From Nanobdellota archaeon (GTDB lineage Archaea; Nanobdellota; Nanobdellia; Pacearchaeales; GW2011-AR1), in NCBI GenBank assembly GCA_018830905.1, contig JAHJRM010000096.1, positions 1 through 10,214 of the forward strand: a stretch of 10,214 nucleotides of DNA, written 5' to 3'. The position numbers and the translations under genes are program-made. The notes under the pieces are model-generated. The model made no database searches and was not told where the DNA came from. It saw only the letters and a program-made list of their open reading frames with translations. Positions 1 through 5,353 of this stretch are shown here, piece by piece; position 1 is the first letter of the stretch; each line of letters opens with the position of its first letter.

Positions 1-97
1 AAGCCCCTGTAGCTCAGCGAGGAAACGAAGTTTCCTTCGCATAACCTTCCGGTTTGAATTTGTTTAAACTGATTAGGACGCTACAGGAAATGCTGAA
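1..97 (+). other. Partial tRNA-Arg 5' duplicate in a foldable element
   Basis: Bases 1-18 repeat exactly the 18 bases at 96-113, which begin the intact tRNA-Arg(TCT) gene (acceptor strand, positions 8-9, D-stem and the start of the D-loop). The copy then diverges and never reaches an anticodon or T-arm, so it is not a working tRNA. The 8-mer at 6-13 is the reverse complement of 80-87, so the region could close as one stem. Inside it lie a strong hairpin at 17-40 (10 bp with one bulged T, GAA loop) and a weaker one at 51-70. GTTTAAAC at 62-69 is also a candidate TATA box for the tRNA downstream. It could be a decayed gene copy, an attachment-site remnant, a structured RNA, or an assembly artefact if the contig begins here. 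Confidence 0.5.
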
Positions 98-255
98 GCC
101 CCTGTAGCTCAGCCTGGATAGAGCGACTGCCTTCTAAGGCATGTTTCCGTTAGGGAGCATAAACACTTTGCGAACGAAGTGAACAGTAGGTGCCTGTAAG
201 GTACCGCTTTCAAGAAGAAAGCAGTAGGTCGCAGGTTCGAATCCTGTCGGGGGCA
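98..255 (+). tRNA. tRNA-Arg(TCT) with intron
   Basis: Cloverleaf read directly: acceptor 98-104 with 248-254 (one G-T pair), D-stem 107-110 with 121-124, anticodon stem 126-130 with 221-225, T-stem 231-235 with 243-247, T-loop TTCGAAT, and discriminator A at 255. The anticodon TCT is at 133-135, preceded by T. The anticodon stem closes only if 137-219 is removed, which leaves a normal 7-base loop, so the gene carries an intron at the canonical 37/38 position. CCA is not encoded. It decodes AGA and, by wobble, perhaps AGG. GTTTAAAC at 62-69 may be its TATA box, implying a short leader removed by RNase P. tRNA-Cys lies 61 bases downstream and may be co-transcribed. Confidence 0.93.
137..219 (+). 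other. tRNA-Arg intron with bulge-helix-bulge splice sites
   Basis: The 83-nt intron interrupts the anticodon loop after position 37. Around the junctions, CTTC (131-134) pairs with GAAG (214-217) as the 4-bp central helix. The three-base bulges are TAA (135-137) and AAA (218-220), and the anticodon stem forms the outer helix on the exon side. Cutting after the second base of each bulge gives exactly the exon ends used here, as in the canonical archaeal motif. Inside, AGGCA (137-141) can pair with TGCCT (191-195), and 164-169 pairs with 176-181 as a hairpin. The helix on the intron side next to the 5' bulge is less certain. The substrate matches the EndA encoded at 6327-6845. Confidence 0.88.
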
Positions 256-316
256 TATCAGTCTTGAGTCTAGTTTGAAGGAAAGATTGATAAGGGACAA
301 CCTTGGTTTCCTTTAT

Positions 317-390
317 GCGGGGATGGCGAAGTGGTTAACGCGCTCGGCTGCAACCCGGGTATTTCGTGGGTTCGAATCCCACTCCTCGCT
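317..390 (+). tRNA. tRNA-Cys(GCA)
   Basis: Acceptor 317-323 pairs with 383-389 (one G-T pair), the anticodon stem is 343-347 with 355-359 (one T-G pair), the T-stem is 366-370 with 378-382, and the T-loop is TTCGAAT. The D-stem is three pairs plus an A-A mismatch. The anticodon is GCA at 350-352. The discriminator is T at 390, the known identity base for cysteinyl-tRNA synthetase in all domains, which supports the assignment independently of the anticodon. There is no intron and no encoded CCA. A weak hairpin (about 292-313) lies just upstream and a strong one (393-419) just downstream. Confidence 0.93.
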
Positions 391-392
391 TT

Positions 393-419
393 ATAAAGGG
401 AACCGAAGGTTCCCCTTAT
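393..419 (+). other. Strong hairpin after tRNA-Cys
   Basis: GGGAACC (398-404) and GGTTCCC (408-414) pair perfectly around a GAA loop, and four more A/T pairs extend the stem after one A-C mismatch. It starts three bases after the tRNA-Cys discriminator. Archaeal termination normally relies on T tracts and none follows, so a role in 3' processing or transcript stability is as likely as termination. The loop and closing pair match the hairpin at 17-40. Confidence 0.55.
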
Positions 420-465
420 CAACCCCTCCTTTAAGTTAGCGCTTAAGGCTAATGCTTTCAAAAAG

Positions 466-503
466 TTTTTAAAACACAAGTTCTTGGTTAATTAAATCGA
501 GGG
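466..503 (+). promoter_or_regulatory. Promoter and ribosome binding site of the 515 gene
   Basis: TTTTTAAAA at about 467-476 is a good archaeal TATA box, predicting a start of transcription near 497. GAGGG at 499-503 is a possible but distant ribosome binding site, 11 bases before the ATG at 515 and 17 before the alternative ATG at 521. The stretch from 420 to 465 holds a short inverted repeat (TTAGC 436-440, GCTAA 448-452) and otherwise nothing recognised. Confidence 0.5.
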
Positions 504-514
504 ATGATAGTATC

Positions 515-2164
515 ATGGAAATGAACAAATCACTTTTTTATTTTGTCGTTGCTGTTGTTGCACTTGCCGTCGTTGCAGTGTTTCAATTTTCGGGCATCGG
601 CCTGACAGGATTTTCTGTTTTTGAGCAGGGAGATATTGATGGATTTAATATGACTGGTTCTTCGTGGGTTAATCTTTCTTGGAGTGGATCAGCTATTATC
701 GTTGAAATGAATCAGACCTCTGGAGAATATATTTCTGGTGTGTTTGGCGACGGGGTTTTTGTTAATTGGGATAATTTAACTTATGTTGGTAGTGGTGATC
801 TTTCTTTTGAGGCAACAGCTTGTTCAGAGTCTGATTGTTCTGATGCTAGTTTTGCTAGTGCTGACATAAACGAAATTGGTCTTACTGGGGAGTATTTCCA
901 GTATAAGATTTTGTTTAATACTAACGTGAGTGAACTGACAAGTGTTTCTATTCAATATTCGGTGGAAAGTACGGTTCTTGTTGTAACAATAAATTCTCCT
1001 CTTGAAGAAAATTCTAGCGAAGTGACTCAGATGTTAGATATTTCTGTGAGTGGAGATAATCTTGACACGATTTGGTATAATTGGAATGGGAGTAACGTTA
1101 CATATGCATCTGTGGCTGATATCGAATTTGGAGAGGGCTCACATACGCTTTTTGCGTGGGCGAATGACACTCTTGGTAATTTGAATTCCACTAGCGTTTC
1201 TTTCATAATTGCATTACCTGCTTGCGGTGTAGATCACCTGGAGTTATGTGGAGATGAGACTAGTTGTACTGATGCTAGTGGTTATTGGTATAATCTTAGT
1301 TGTCATACCTCTACAGATCCTAACAGCGAAAATGAAGAAGAGGAGACTACAACAACTGAATCTCCTGAGGATGATGTTGCGGTGATAAATCAGATAATTC
1401 CTGAGATGCAAGAGTCTTTCAGTTCACTTGTTCTTGGGGAGCTTAATGATTTGAAGTTGGGTTCTGGAGAGGTAATTGGTTTTTCTTTGACTGTTAAGAA
1501 TGATGGCGAAGGGTTCATGTTCCAATGTAGTCCTTCAGTTTCTGGAAATAATTCTGAAAGGGTCTCTTTCGAAGAGGCTTCAAATAATATTAATCCTGCC
1601 GAGGAATCGATCTTCCGTGGAAGCATTAGTGTTCCTGAGGATGTAGCTGAAGGTTCTTACGAATTTGGTGTATCTGTTCAGTGTTCTGGAACTAGTTCCT
1701 CCAAGGACTTTACCTTTGTTGTTGAGGATAAGAAAATTGAGTTTAGTGTTGTTTCCGTTGAGAAGATTAATGATGATGAAATTAAAATCACATATTTCTT
1801 AAAAGAGCTTTCTGGAACTGAGCAGAATGTTAGCCTTGGCTTTTCCCTTCTTAATGCTGAAGATGAATCTGTCGCGGAGATTAAGGATATTCGATTGATT
1901 GCAGCAAACTTTGAGGGGAATTTCGAAGTAGTTGTTTCTATTGATCCCTCTAAAGTTCTTGGAGAAGATGCTTCGCTTGTAGTAGACCTTAATTCTGAGA
2001 TTTACTCTGGTTCTGTCATAGAGCCTGTTACAATTGGTGCTGTTATCGGTGGTTTCGCAATCTTCGGAGGATTTGGAACGGGAACATTCGTAGTGTTTAT
2101 AGTAGTCTTAGCCGTTCTTGTTGCAGCGTTCTTTATCGTTAGAAAAATAAGGACGACTAAATAG
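515..2164 (+). CDS. Membrane-anchored, sequon-rich surface protein
   Basis: A 549-residue exported protein of unknown specific role. Residues 7-27 are a hydrophobic N-terminal anchor or signal followed by Leu-Thr-Gly-Phe, and 522-542 are a C-terminal membrane segment with a short basic tail. Between them: a beta-rich region (about 40-150), an Ig-like domain (about 155-232) ending in the Gly-Ser-His-Thr-Leu and Trp-Ala-Asn-Asp-Thr pattern common in DPANN surface proteins, a four-Cys motif (C237, C245, C251, C263), an acidic/Thr-rich linker (270-287), and a NEW3/CARDB-like beta-sandwich with a likely disulfide (C338, C390). About a dozen Asn-X-Ser/Thr sequons suggest N-glycosylation outside the cell. 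An envelope or adhesion role is inference. ATG at 521 is an alternative start. The gene overlaps the convergent gene at 2157 by eight bases. Confidence 0.85.
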   Translation: MEMNKSLFYFVVAVVALAVVAVFQFSGIGLTGFSVFEQGDIDGFNMTGSSWVNLSWSGSAIIVEMNQTSGEYISGVFGDGVFVNWDNLTYVGSGDLSFEATACSESDCSDASFASADINEIGLTGEYFQYKILFNTNVSELTSVSIQYSVESTVLVVTINSPLEENSSEVTQMLDISVSGDNLDTIWYNWNGSNVTYASVADIEFGEGSHTLFAWANDTLGNLNSTSVSFIIALPACGVDHLELCGDETSCTDASGYWYNLSCHTSTDPNSENEEEETTTTESPEDDVAVINQIIPEMQESFSSLVLGELNDLKLGSGEVIGFSLTVKNDGEGFMFQCSPSVSGNNSERVSFEEASNNINPAEESIFRGSISVPEDVAEGSYEFGVSVQCSGTSSSKDFTFVVEDKKIEFSVVSVEKINDDEIKITYFLKELSGTEQNVSLGFSLLNAEDESVAEIKDIRLIAANFEGNFEVVVSIDPSKVLGEDASLVVDLNSEIYSGSVIEPVTIGAVIGGFAIFGGFGTGTFVVFIVVLAVLVAAFFIVRKIRTTK

Positions 2165-2696
2165 ATTTTTTCTTTTTAACTTTATCTTCTTTTCCTGTTA
2201 GAAAAATTTTGATAATTATTGCTATTCCTATTACGCCAAGAATTAACAGGCTTGTTAGACCTATCGGAGTATCTTCAGCTCTTGTTTTGTCTACTATTTT
2301 TACAGGGAGTTTTGTTGTGACTAAACTTGTGATGCTAAGGATTCCTCCCTCTTTCGTTTTAACTTCATTGAATGAAATGTCTATTTCGTATTCTTTACCG
2401 ACGCTAGCATTTTCTGGAGCGGAAACTTCTAAACTTATTGGAATTTCTGTTCCGGGGCTGATAGGATATATGGCATCACCAAGGATGCTAGCTCCTGTTC
2501 CCAAGACTGTTGCGGTTAGAGTTATATTTTTATCTTCTCCAGTATTTTTGAGAATTAATTGAATTTCTTTTACTTCTCCGGGTGCTAGTTCTAATGGATT
2601 TTCTTTATTGTATTGAGAGATAACATCAAAAGCAGATAAGAAATTTAGAGAGATTATTATTAATAGGATTAATGTGGAAGTGAGTATCTTTTTCAT
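2157..2696 (-). CDS. Small exported single-domain membrane protein
   Basis: A 179-residue protein with a signal peptide (basic start, hydrophobic 5-20, Ala-Phe junction near 22), one beta-sandwich domain (about 28-135) of the NEW3/CARDB-like kind with the Leu-Ala-Pro-Gly-Glu and Lys-Asn-Thr-Gly patterns of such folds, a membrane helix (about 146-166), and a basic Lys-rich cytoplasmic tail. The topology puts the domain outside the cell. Its convergent neighbour carries a similar domain, so the two may work at the same surface, but this is inference from fold and position. The C-terminal codons overlap the end of that gene, and the Lys tail codes for the T tract that may terminate it. No specific function is recognised. 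Confidence 0.82.
   Translation of the reverse strand: MKKILTSTLILLIIISLNFLSAFDVISQYNKENPLELAPGEVKEIQLILKNTGEDKNITLTATVLGTGASILGDAIYPISPGTEIPISLEVSAPENASVGKEYEIDISFNEVKTKEGGILSITSLVTTKLPVKIVDKTRAEDTPIGLTSLLILGVIGIAIIIKIFLTGKEDKVKKKKSI
2166..2177 (+). terminator. T-tract terminator for the 515 gene
   Basis: Six T, one C and five T begin two bases after the stop codon at 2162-2164. T-rich runs on the coding strand are the usual archaeal termination signal. The tract lies inside the opposing gene, as the complement of its C-terminal Lys codons. Confidence 0.55.
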
Positions 2697-2780
2697 AATC
2701 TTTCTTAGTTTTTTTATTTTAATAACTTTATGTAGTAGTGCCTACAAAACATTTAAGTAGTTTTATGTAGTGGGTAAGGT
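2697..2780. promoter_or_regulatory. Divergent promoter region, exported protein / GlyRS
   Basis: The 84-base gap serves two outward genes. ACATTTAAG (about 2749-2757) is a TATA candidate for GlyRS, placing transcription start at or just before the ATG at 2781, so that transcript is short-leadered or leaderless. On the minus strand an A/T-rich TATA-like stretch (about 2712-2726) serves the exported protein. TGTAG (2731-2735) and CTACA (2741-2745) form an inverted repeat, and a 10-base direct repeat occurs at 2727-2736 and 2762-2771. These could be operator sites or chance. Confidence 0.4.
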
Positions 2781-4451
2781 ATGGTTTTTATTGTTAAGAA
2801 GAAGATTCATGGAAGGGAATATTATTACTTAAATGAGAATAAGAGGGTTGATGGTAAAGTTAAGACGAAGACTTTGGCTTATCTTGGGAAGACGAAAGTG
2901 GGAGCGAATAAGCGGGCGAAAGAATTTATGGATAAATTAAAAAAGAGCGAAGTTAAAGATAAGATTATGGATGAGGGCGAAAGAATTGTTGAGCAGAAGA
3001 AAATTTCCGTCGAGGAGATGGCGATTTTTTGTAAGAGGAAAGGTTTTGTTTATCCCTCTGGAGAAATTTATGGTGGGCTTGCAGGATTCTGGGACTTTGG
3101 ACCTTTGGGTGTTGAACTAAAAAATAATATCAAAAAAGAGTGGTGGAAATTTCATGTTTGGAATAGGGAAGATATGGAAGGTATTGATGGGAGCATTATC
3201 ACAAATCCGAAAGTTTGGGAGGCATCTGGTCATGTTAGTGGTTTTGTCGACGTGGCCGTTGTTTGTAAAAAGTGTGGCAACAAATCTAAGGTGGATAAAC
3301 ATGAGCTTGGGAAAGTTAACTGTGAGAAATGTGGTGAGGAGTTTGAAGGGAAAGGGGAATTCAATCCAATGTTTATGACTACTGTTGGTCCGATTGTTTC
3401 TGATTCTGTTAAGGCTTATTTAAGACCTGAGACTGCACAATTGATCTTTGCTAATTTTAAATCAGTTTATGAGAATGCACGAATGAAACTTCCGTGCGGG
3501 ATTGCGCAGATTGGAAAGGCGTTTAGGAATGAGATTGCCCCTCGAGATTTTATTTTTAGGAACAGGGAGTTTGAGCAGATGGAAATTGAGTATTTTATTA
3601 ATCCAAATCAAAACTCTTGCCCTTACAAGATTCCTAAGTCAGAGATTCTTATTTATTCGGAAGAGATGCAGAAGAATGGTTCTGAGCCTGAAAAAATGAA
3701 AATAAAAGATGCTTTGAAGAAGAGAATAATTAAGAAGGACTGGCATGCGTATTGGCTTGCGACGGAGTTTTCTTGGTTTAAGAATCTTGGAGCTAATCCT
3801 GATAATTTCAGGGCGAGACAGCATTCTAAAGAGGAGCTTTCTCATTACTCTTCAGACACCTGGGATTTAGAGTACCATTTTCCTTTTGGATGGAAAGAGT
3901 TACAGGGAATTGCAGATAGGGGATCTTATGATTTAAGCCAGCATGAAAAACATTCTGGGAAGGATTTGAAGATCTTTGATGAGGATTCTAAGCAGAGGAT
4001 TCTTCCAGAAGTTGTCTGTGAGCCTAGCTTAGGCGTTGAGAGAGCGTTCCTTGTTTTTATGTTTGATTCTTATTTGTATGATTCAGGGCGAGAGAATACT
4101 ATTTTGCGTTTGAATCCCAAACTTGCTCCTGTGAAGGCAGCGGTTTTTCCGATTGTTAAAAGTAAAGAGTTTGAAAAAATTTGTGAGAACATCTATGGAG
4201 ATTTAAGAAAAGAATGGAATATTGTTTATGATAGGTCGGGAAGTATTGGAAGAAGATATTCGAGGAATGATGAGGGTGGAACTCCTTTTTGTATAACTGT
4301 TGATGAAGAGAGTATTAAGGGAAACGATGTGACAATCAGAGATAGGGATTCAAAGAAACAAATTCGTGTTAAGATAGTCGAATTAAAAAATATTCTGAGG
4401 AAACTTATTGAGGGTGAAATTGAATTTGAGTCTGCAGGAAAACTCATTTAA
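2781..4451 (+). CDS. glyS: Glycyl-tRNA synthetase with extra N-terminal module
   Basis: A 556-residue class II enzyme of the archaeal/eukaryotic alpha2 type, charging tRNA-Gly. The catalytic core starts near 84 (Lys-Gly-Phe-Val-Tyr-Pro-Ser-Gly). It contains the Gly-Pro-Leu-Gly loop (107-110), a zinc-ribbon insertion (C162, C165, C181, C184), Arg-Pro-Glu-Thr-Ala-Gln (215-220), motif 2 (about 248-272) and motif 3 with Gly-Val-Glu-Arg (418-421). The anticodon-binding domain begins near 449. Residues 1-40 are not part of the standard enzyme: Lys-Lys-Lys-Ile-His-Gly-Arg-Glu-Tyr-Tyr-Tyr-Leu followed by Tyr-Leu-Gly-Lys resembles a beta-hairpin module I recall from the N-termini of archaeal Fic-type proteins and some transposases. 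A charged helix (41-80) joins it to the core. The ATG at 2781 is the only start that keeps this module. Confidence 0.96.
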   Translation: MVFIVKKKIHGREYYYLNENKRVDGKVKTKTLAYLGKTKVGANKRAKEFMDKLKKSEVKDKIMDEGERIVEQKKISVEEMAIFCKRKGFVYPSGEIYGGLAGFWDFGPLGVELKNNIKKEWWKFHVWNREDMEGIDGSIITNPKVWEASGHVSGFVDVAVVCKKCGNKSKVDKHELGKVNCEKCGEEFEGKGEFNPMFMTTVGPIVSDSVKAYLRPETAQLIFANFKSVYENARMKLPCGIAQIGKAFRNEIAPRDFIFRNREFEQMEIEYFINPNQNSCPYKIPKSEILIYSEEMQKNGSEPEKMKIKDALKKRIIKKDWHAYWLATEFSWFKNLGANPDNFRARQHSKEELSHYSSDTWDLEYHFPFGWKELQGIADRGSYDLSQHEKHSGKDLKIFDEDSKQRILPEVVCEPSLGVERAFLVFMFDSYLYDSGRENTILRLNPKLAPVKAAVFPIVKSKEFEKICENIYGDLRKEWNIVYDRSGSIGRRYSRNDEGGTPFCITVDEESIKGNDVTIRDRDSKKQIRVKIVELKNILRKLIEGEIEFESAGKLI

Positions 4452-4487
4452 TCGCTGTTTGTCGTCGGTATTTTGTTATTTGAAGAG

Positions 4488-4501
4488 TTCTTTTTATTTT
4501 T
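4488..4501 (+). terminator. T-rich terminator after GlyRS
   Basis: TTCTTTTTATTTTT lies 37 bases after the GlyRS stop and just before the promoter of the Lys-rich protein. It fits an archaeal T-tract terminator. Confidence 0.5.
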
Positions 4502-4515
4502 GAAGGAAGACAAAA

Positions 4516-4564
4516 CTTTTTAAACATCTATATCTTGTTATAATTAATTAAAAAATAGAGGTGA
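4516..4564 (+). promoter_or_regulatory. Strong TATA box and ribosome binding site of the Lys-rich gene
   Basis: CTTTTTAAAC (4516-4525), preceded by an A-rich element that could be a BRE, predicts a start near 4547. GAGGTGA (4558-4564) is a full match to the archaeal anti-Shine-Dalgarno and sits three bases before the ATG at 4568. This is the clearest ribosome binding site in the window and suggests high expression. Confidence 0.7.
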
Positions 4565-4567
4565 AAA

Positions 4568-4729
4568 ATGAAGAAAAAAGCCACTACAAAAAGAGCAGCT
4601 AAAAAACCAGCAAAGAGGAAGGCGGTAAGGAAACCTGCGGCTAAGAGAAAGACCGTAGTTAGGAAGAAGAAGAGAACTGCTGTGAAGAAGAAGACGAAAA
4701 AAGCTGTTAAGAAGAAAAAGAGAAGATAG
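4568..4729 (+). CDS. Lys/Arg-rich nucleic-acid-binding-like small protein
   Basis: A 53-residue protein: 23 Lys and 8 Arg, no acidic or aromatic residue, the rest mainly Ala, Val, Thr and two Pro. It reads as repeats of Ala/Val/Thr spaced by Lys-Lys-Lys and Lys-Arg-Lys, like the C-terminal tail of histone H1 or bacterial H1-like proteins. It is probably disordered and likely binds nucleic acid through charge; a role in chromatin or ribosome association is inference. A strong TATA box, a perfect Shine-Dalgarno and a following T-rich terminator show a real, independently transcribed gene despite its size. No histone fold or Alba domain is present. Confidence 0.82.
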   Translation: MKKKATTKRAAKKPAKRKAVRKPAAKRKTVVRKKKRTAVKKKTKKAVKKKKRR

Positions 4730-4737
4730 TTAGCAAT

Positions 4738-4760
4738 ATTTTATTTTTTTCCTTTTTTTT
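4738..4760 (+). terminator. T-rich terminator after the Lys-rich gene
   Basis: Two long T runs (ending at 4750 and 4760) separated by CC follow the stop codon by about ten bases. They are a typical archaeal terminator and separate this gene from the opposing tRNA-Met. Confidence 0.65.
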
Positions 4761-4809
4761 ATCACTCTGTTTATTTTTATTGATTGTCTTTTTCTTTAGA
4801 ATTATATTA

Positions 4810-4881
4810 TGGCTGCACCAGGAATTGAACCTGGGACCTCCTGCTCATGAGACAGGCGTTCTGCCGCTGAACTATGCAGCC
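4810..4881 (-). tRNA. tRNA-Met(CAT), elongator type
   Basis: On the minus strand the acceptor GGCTGCA (4881-4875) pairs perfectly with TGCAGCC (4817-4811), and the discriminator is A at 4810. The D-stem is GTTC/GAAC, the anticodon stem is CCTGT/GCAGG with loop CTCATGA, and the anticodon is CAT (4849-4847). The T-stem is CCAGG/CCTGG with loop TTCAATT. There is no intron and no CCA. The archaeal initiator is normally A1-T72 with three G-C pairs at the base of the anticodon stem, and this gene has neither, so it is the elongator or an isoleucine tRNA whose C34 is modified to agmatidine. Sequence alone does not separate these two. A TATA box lies about 26 bases upstream. Confidence 0.9.
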
Positions 4882-4883
4882 AG

Positions 4884-4924
4884 TTAAATTAATAAATGGA
4901 TATGGTTTAAAAGTCTTAAGGTGA
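4884..4924. promoter_or_regulatory. Bidirectional promoter, tRNA-Met / 73-residue protein
   Basis: GGTTTAAAAG (4903-4912) is centred about 26 bases from the tRNA-Met 5' end, the correct TATA distance on the minus strand. On the plus strand it is only about 22 bases from the ATG at 4929. AAGGTGA (4918-4924) before that ATG looks like a ribosome binding site, so a second TATA-like run (AAATTAATAAAT, about 4886-4897) may drive the protein gene with a short leader. Confidence 0.5.
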
Positions 4925-4928
4925 CAAA

Positions 4929-5150
4929 ATGGTTGAAAGTTCTTTTGTAAATGCTGTATCGAATACGCTGAATACGCCAATAGGTTCTGTGAACTGGTTT
5001 GTTCAGGCGATTGGTGGAATAGTTGTAATTTATGTTGGTTTGGCCATAATTAATTTCATTCTTAATCTGAAAAAGAATAAAGAGATTAAAAAAATTGGGA
5101 AAGATGTGAGGGAGATAAAGAAAATATTGGATAAAAGTAAAAAACGTTAG
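4929..5150 (+). CDS. Small single-pass membrane protein, basic coiled tail
   Basis: A 73-residue protein of unknown function. Residues 1-22 are a polar head rich in Asn/Ser, 23-46 one membrane helix, and 47-73 a strongly basic amphipathic tail with a Lys-X-X-Ile spacing that may form a short coiled coil in the cytoplasm. AAGGTGA five bases before the ATG supports the start. The last four bases overlap the convergent S17e gene. The basic tail could contact nucleic acid, the ribosome or anionic lipid, but nothing in the sequence decides which. The clear membrane pattern, start signal and tight packing argue for a real gene. Confidence 0.72.
   Translation: MVESSFVNAVSNTLNTPIGSVNWFVQAIGGIVVIYVGLAIINFILNLKKNKEIKKIGKDVREIKKILDKSKKR
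5133..5146 (-). terminator. T-rich terminator after S17e
   Basis: On the minus strand the bases after the S17e stop read CGTTTTTTACTTTT. The tract is the complement of the terminal Lys codons of the opposing 73-residue gene. Confidence 0.45.
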
Positions 5151-5329
5151 TCGTCTTCTTGTTGTTCTTGCTTTGCTACGAATCCGGCAATTTGGTTTCT
5201 TATTTTTTTGCTAGGCATGGTTTTACCGAGGATTCTTTTGTTATCTTCAAAGTTGTCCTTGAACTTCACGCCTCTCTTGATTAGTTCTTTCGCGGTTCTC
5301 TTAATTAATTTTGACTTAATTTTTCCCAT
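5147..5329 (-). CDS. rps17e: 30S ribosomal protein S17e
   Basis: A 60-residue small-subunit protein specific to archaea and eukaryotes. It shows the family pattern throughout: Met-Gly-Lys-Ile-Lys start, Lys-Arg-Thr-Ala-Lys-Glu-Leu (10-16), an Asp-Asn-Phe-Glu-Asp-Asn-Lys-Arg stretch (25-32), and Pro-Ser-Lys-Lys-Ile-Arg-Asn-Gln-Ile-Ala-Gly (39-49). The length matches archaeal members, with a short acidic/Gln tail in place of the usual hydrophobic ending. TTTAAAAA on the minus strand (5358-5351) is about 26 bases before the ATG, so transcription probably starts at the ATG and the mRNA is leaderless. The gene may also be read through from the upstream gene 24 bases away. Confidence 0.93.
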   Translation of the reverse strand: MGKIKSKLIKRTAKELIKRGVKFKDNFEDNKRILGKTMPSKKIRNQIAGFVAKQEQQEDD

Positions 5330-5353
5330 ACTAGAAGACGGCGTTTTGGGTTT

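Noticed and set aside
1..97. 5' half of a split (trans-spliced) tRNA
   Set aside because: A split half should run to position 37 with an anticodon; only about 16 tRNA bases are present, and an intact tRNA-Arg follows.
109..479. Two minus-strand open frames across the tRNA genes
   Set aside because: They are translations of the tRNA complement, with the Arg-Gln-Asp-Ser-Asn-Leu-Arg pattern of a T-arm shadow.
1..514. Box C/D guide RNA or CRISPR array
   Set aside because: No paired C and D boxes at suitable spacing and no regularly spaced repeats were found.
2781..2900. Remnant of a transposase fused by chance to GlyRS
   Set aside because: The frame is intact and the promoter sits directly before it; there are no inverted repeats or other transposase parts, so a stable module is more likely.
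4810..4881. Initiator tRNA-Met
   Set aside because: The acceptor begins with a G-C pair and the anticodon stem lacks the three G-C pairs typical of initiators.
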